Origin: DAHUXD01 sp963805495
Lineage (GTDB): Bacteria > Acidobacteriota > Thermoanaerobaculia > UBA5066 > Gp7-AA6
DNA: 64,000 nt
Assembly: GCA_963805495.1 (NCBI GenBank)
Contig: CAWDUQ010000001.1
Coordinates: forward strand, 806,001 to 870,000
Direction: 5' to 3'
Below, in pieces: positions 61,566 to 64,000 of the stretch (position 1 is its first letter; each line of letters begins with the position of its first letter). The position numbers were made by a program, and so were the translations under genes. Under the pieces are notes generated by a model. The model had not been told where the DNA came from. It saw only the letters and a list, made by a program, of their open reading frames with translations, and searched no databases.

Positions 61566-62172
61566 ACAGCCGGCGCACCGCGATACGCGCTTCGGTGAGG
61601 GCGGCGACGATCTCTTCGGCGAGCGATCGGCGGACTTCGAGCTCGAGGACCGGCTCGGGATCGAAGCGCTCGGAGACGAGACGGACCTCGGGCGGCCGCA
61701 GGAGCCGGCGCACGGCGCCCGCGGCCGCGTGCGTGGGGCGGGCTTCGAGCCGGACCGTCTCGAAGACCGTGCGGGATCCGCACGCCGCCAGGGCCAGCGC
61801 GGCGGCCTCGCGGTAGCAGCGGACGAGCCCGCCGGTGCCGAGTTTGGTTCCGCCGTAGTAGCGAACGACCGCGGCCACGACGTCCGACAGGCCGGCCGAC
61901 TCGATCGAGCCCGCGATCGGCCGTCCCGCCGTGCCCGCGGGTTCCCCCGCGTCGGACGCGCGGACGCCGGCGCCTGCGCCGGTTCCGACCTTCCAGGCGA
62001 ACGCGACGTGCGTTGCGTCGTGGTACTCGCGGCGGATCCGCCCCAGGAACTCCTCGGCCTCCGCGGCCGAGGCCGCGGGCGACGCGATACCGAAGAACCG
62101 CGAGGCCTTCTCCCGGACCTCGCCGCGCCCTTCGCGGGCCGGGACGAGCCGGGCGTCGGCGCCGTCGTTCAC
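61564..62172 (-). CDS. YigZ/IMPACT-family protein (UPF0029)
   Basis: The 202-residue protein has the UPF0029 core: KASRFFGIASPAASAAEAEEFL, THVAFAWKVG, DAGEPAGTAGRPI and VVAAVVRYYGGTKLGTGGLVRCY, then a C-terminal small domain (DUF1949-like). It is thought to bind nucleic acids or regulate translation. The start GTG overlaps the bshA stop (GTGA). Its 3' end reaches the repeat at 61401-61565. Confidence 0.9.
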   Translation of the reverse strand: MNDGADARLVPAREGRGEVREKASRFFGIASPAASAAEAEEFLGRIRREYHDATHVAFAWKVGTGAGAGVRASDAGEPAGTAGRPIAGSIESAGLSDVVAAVVRYYGGTKLGTGGLVRCYREAAALALAACGSRTVFETVRLEARPTHAAAGAVRRLLRPPEVRLVSERFDPEPVLELEVRRSLAEEIVAALTEARIAVRRL

Positions 62173-63296
62173 GACCCCAGGGTCGTCTCGTAGAGGGCGC
62201 GGTAGCGGGAGACGAGCGCGTCGGTCGGAAAATCGTGCTCGGCGCGCCGCCGGGCGGCCGCCGAGAACGCCGACCAGAGGGTCGCGTCGGAGAGCAGCCG
62301 CATCGCGGCGTTCGCCATTCCCTCGACGTCGCCGACCGGCCGCAGATAGCCGTTCACCCCGTCCTCGACGACCTCCGGCAGCCCGCCCGCCGCCGTGCCG
62401 ATGACGGGCACGCCGCAGGCCATGGCCTCGAGGGCGGCCAGCCCGAAGGACTCGGCGTTGGACGGAAGCAGCAGGAGACGCGCGGCCGGCAGGATCGCCT
62501 CGATGGCGGCGACGTTGCCGAGAAACGTGGTCTTCGAGGCGAAGCCGCCGTCCCGGGCGAGCCGTTCGGCGAGCGAGCGGTCGGGGCCGTCCCCGACGAG
62601 GAGCAGCCGTGCCGGCATCGCCTTCTGCACCCGCTCGAAGACCGCGAGGACATCGGACACGCGTTTGACCGGCCGGAAATTCGAGACGTGGACGAGCAGG
62701 ACCTCCCCCGCGGCGGCGATGGTCCGGGCGAAGGGCGAGGCGCCGTCGGGGCGGTACTGGGCGGTGTCGACGAAGTTCGGGAGCACTTGGATCGGGCGCT
62801 TGACGCCGAACTCGCGCACCGTGACGTCCTTGAGGTACTGCGACACCGCCGTCACGGCGTCGCTCTGGTCGATCGACCACCGCGTGATCGGCAGGTACGA
62901 GCGGTCCTGGCCCACGATCGTGACGTCGGTGCCGTGGAGCGTGGTGACGACCTTGAGCCGCACCCCGTTGCCGTTGCCCATCTCGCGGGCCAGGATCGCG
63001 GAAATGGCGTGCGGCAGTGCATAGTGGACGTGGAGCAGGTCGAGGCGCGCCTGGCCGGCGACCTCGGCCATCTTCGTGGCGAGCGCCAGCGTGTAGGGCG
63101 GCGAGACGAAGAGCGGGTAGGACGGCGCGACCACCTCGTGAAAGTGAACGCGTGCCCGCGGGAGCTCCAGCCGCGAGGGCAGCGCATAGGAGATGAAGTG
63201 CACTTCGTCCCCGCGCTCGGCGAGCGCGATGCCGAGCTCGGTCGCGACGACCCCGCTGCCGCCGAAGGTCGGATAACAGGTGATGCCGATTTTCAT
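62169..63296 (-). CDS. bshA: N-acetyl-alpha-D-glucosaminyl L-malate synthase
   Basis: BshA is the first enzyme of bacillithiol synthesis, joining UDP-GlcNAc and malate. The 375-residue GT4 glycosyltransferase starts MKIGITCYPTFGGSGVVATELG, has HVHYALPHAISAILA, LHGTDVTIVG and VSNFRPVKRVSDVL, and ends with the nucleotide-sugar site SNAESFGLAALEAMACGVPVIG. These are diagnostic of BshA. It lies four bases after the bshB-like gene and overlaps yigZ, forming an operon. Confidence 0.95.
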   Translation of the reverse strand: MKIGITCYPTFGGSGVVATELGIALAERGDEVHFISYALPSRLELPRARVHFHEVVAPSYPLFVSPPYTLALATKMAEVAGQARLDLLHVHYALPHAISAILAREMGNGNGVRLKVVTTLHGTDVTIVGQDRSYLPITRWSIDQSDAVTAVSQYLKDVTVREFGVKRPIQVLPNFVDTAQYRPDGASPFARTIAAAGEVLLVHVSNFRPVKRVSDVLAVFERVQKAMPARLLLVGDGPDRSLAERLARDGGFASKTTFLGNVAAIEAILPAARLLLLPSNAESFGLAALEAMACGVPVIGTAAGGLPEVVEDGVNGYLRPVGDVEGMANAAMRLLSDATLWSAFSAAARRRAEHDFPTDALVSRYRALYETTLGS

Positions 63297-63300
63297 GGGG

Positions 63301-63999
63301 TCAGAAGCCCGGCTCGGACCCCTCGAAGGCCTGGACGAGATCGGGGATGCGCGGCGGGCACCGGGCGAGGAAGCCCTCCGCGAACTCGACGTTGATCATC
63401 ATGCCGAACTCGCGGGCCCGCGCCTCGATGACTTCGAGAAACTGCTTCTGCGCCAGGATCGTCGTGGGCTCCGTCGAGCCCTCCTTGTGGAACTGGCTCT
63501 CGAAGGCGCGCATGGCGGCCCGGCGCGTCTCGATCACGTCCGAAACGTCGACGAGAAAGTCCGGGCGGCGCGAGTCGAAGGTCGAAAAGTACACCGTCTG
63601 CTGCGGGCGGTGCGCGGGATGGTTCGTCTCGAGCTTGCGCGTGCCGGCGTAGTAGCAGGCGTCGGTGACGAGCTGGCCCGCGCGCCGGTGGTCGGGATGC
63701 CGGTCGTCGGGGAAGGGCGTCAGCACGACGCGCGGCTTTTCGCGCCGGATGACGTCGATGACGGCGATCTCCTCGTCGCGCCCGCGCCGCAGGCCCCCGT
63801 CGCCGAGGTCGAGCGCCTCCCGGAACTCGGCACCCAGGATCTCGGCGGCGCGCAGGGCCTCCCGCGCTCGGATTTCCGCCGAACCGCGCGTGCCCATCTC
63901 GCCGCGCGTGAGGTCGACGATGCCGAATCGATAGCCGCGCTGTTTGAGCTTGACGAGGGTGCCGCCGCACGTCAGCTCGACGTCGTCCGGGTGGGCCGC
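63301..63999 (-). CDS. bshB1: Bacillithiol biosynthesis deacetylase, partial
   Basis: The 5' end lies beyond the window; about 232 residues are visible. BshB removes the acetyl group from GlcNAc-malate. The sequence begins with AAHPDDVELTCGGTL (zinc-binding HPDD) and continues with TRGEMGTRG, LTPFPDDRHPDHRRAGQL and AFESQFHKEG. It is the LmbE-type PIG-L family, and with bshA next to it the BshB1 assignment is strong. BshC, needed to add cysteine, is not visible. Confidence 0.93.
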   Translation of the reverse strand, partial: AAHPDDVELTCGGTLVKLKQRGYRFGIVDLTRGEMGTRGSAEIRAREALRAAEILGAEFREALDLGDGGLRRGRDEEIAVIDVIRREKPRVVLTPFPDDRHPDHRRAGQLVTDACYYAGTRKLETNHPAHRPQQTVYFSTFDSRRPDFLVDVSDVIETRRAAMRAFESQFHKEGSTEPTTILAQKQFLEVIEARAREFGMMINVEFAEGFLARCPPRIPDLVQAFEGSEPGF

Positions 64000-64000
64000 G

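Overview
The window is a gene-dense, GC-rich bacterial chromosome segment (about two thirds G+C by eye). It has no rRNA, CRISPR array, prophage or plasmid genes. I infer a didermal, non-proteobacterial lineage, most likely Acidobacteriota (for example the Thermoanaerobaculia side). The inference rests on secreted DUF2911-TPR, FecR/DUF6600 and DUF4097 proteins, bacillithiol genes, a SufBCDSU-SufT operon ending in an Rrf2 gene, and a lipase-maturation-factor-like protein. No 16S gene is present to settle it.

Layout: 0-5.7 kb holds the end of a YheT-type hydrolase, a small secreted protein, glycogen genes glgA-glgC, and a plus-strand cluster of an RRM RNA-binding protein, an unknown 100-residue protein and an acyl-CoA desaturase. 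5.7-12.1 kb is a complete, tightly coupled iron-sulfur assembly operon (sufB-C-D-S-U-T-rrf2). 12.1-20.2 kb has a FecR/DUF6600 envelope protein, a DCC/lipase-maturation-factor fusion, a domain-permuted aconitase and a membrane pseudokinase. 20.4-28 kb has an FKBP isomerase, a DUF1206 membrane protein, a frameshifted serine hydrolase, a DUF2911-TPR protein, a LuxR-type regulator, ilvE and a divergent MocR regulator. 28-40.4 kb has a PLP decarboxylase with a CsaA-like protein, a large GT-C-like membrane protein, two tandem small paralogues of unknown function, glucokinase, a phospholipase-D-like protein, an exonuclease, lipoproteins, a WYL regulator and a TPR protein. 40.5-44.5 kb has a SAM-riboswitch-controlled homocysteine methyltransferase/methylene-THF reductase and purD. 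44.5-52 kb has a secreted protein, DoxX, thioredoxin-fold proteins, MerR, and lepA with two signal peptidases. 52-58.3 kb has the overlapping ggt-mtnA-tsaD operon facing pgk-tpiA-secG-tRNA-Leu. 58.3-64 kb has yidD, small membrane proteins, adenosine deaminase and a bshB-bshA-yigZ operon cut by the window end.

The most striking non-coding structure is a 228-bp element present twice (21754-21981 and 45638-45865). It has about 25-bp imperfect terminal inverted repeats, and each copy is flanked by its own 6-bp direct repeat of the form NCTAGN. This is the signature of a non-autonomous transposable element. A second family of short GC-rich palindromes (GGGGCGGGG-loop-CCCCGCCCC type) recurs between genes and reads into gene ends. 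One copy is itself interrupted by another repeat.

Several proteins keep their fold but have lost or changed catalytic residues: the pseudokinase at 18.4-20.2 kb, the first HKD motif of the phospholipase-D protein, and the receiver-like domain of the LuxR protein. The unusual architectures are the DCC-LMF fusion and the swivel-first aconitase without a HEAT domain. I found no obvious defence system or biosynthetic cluster.
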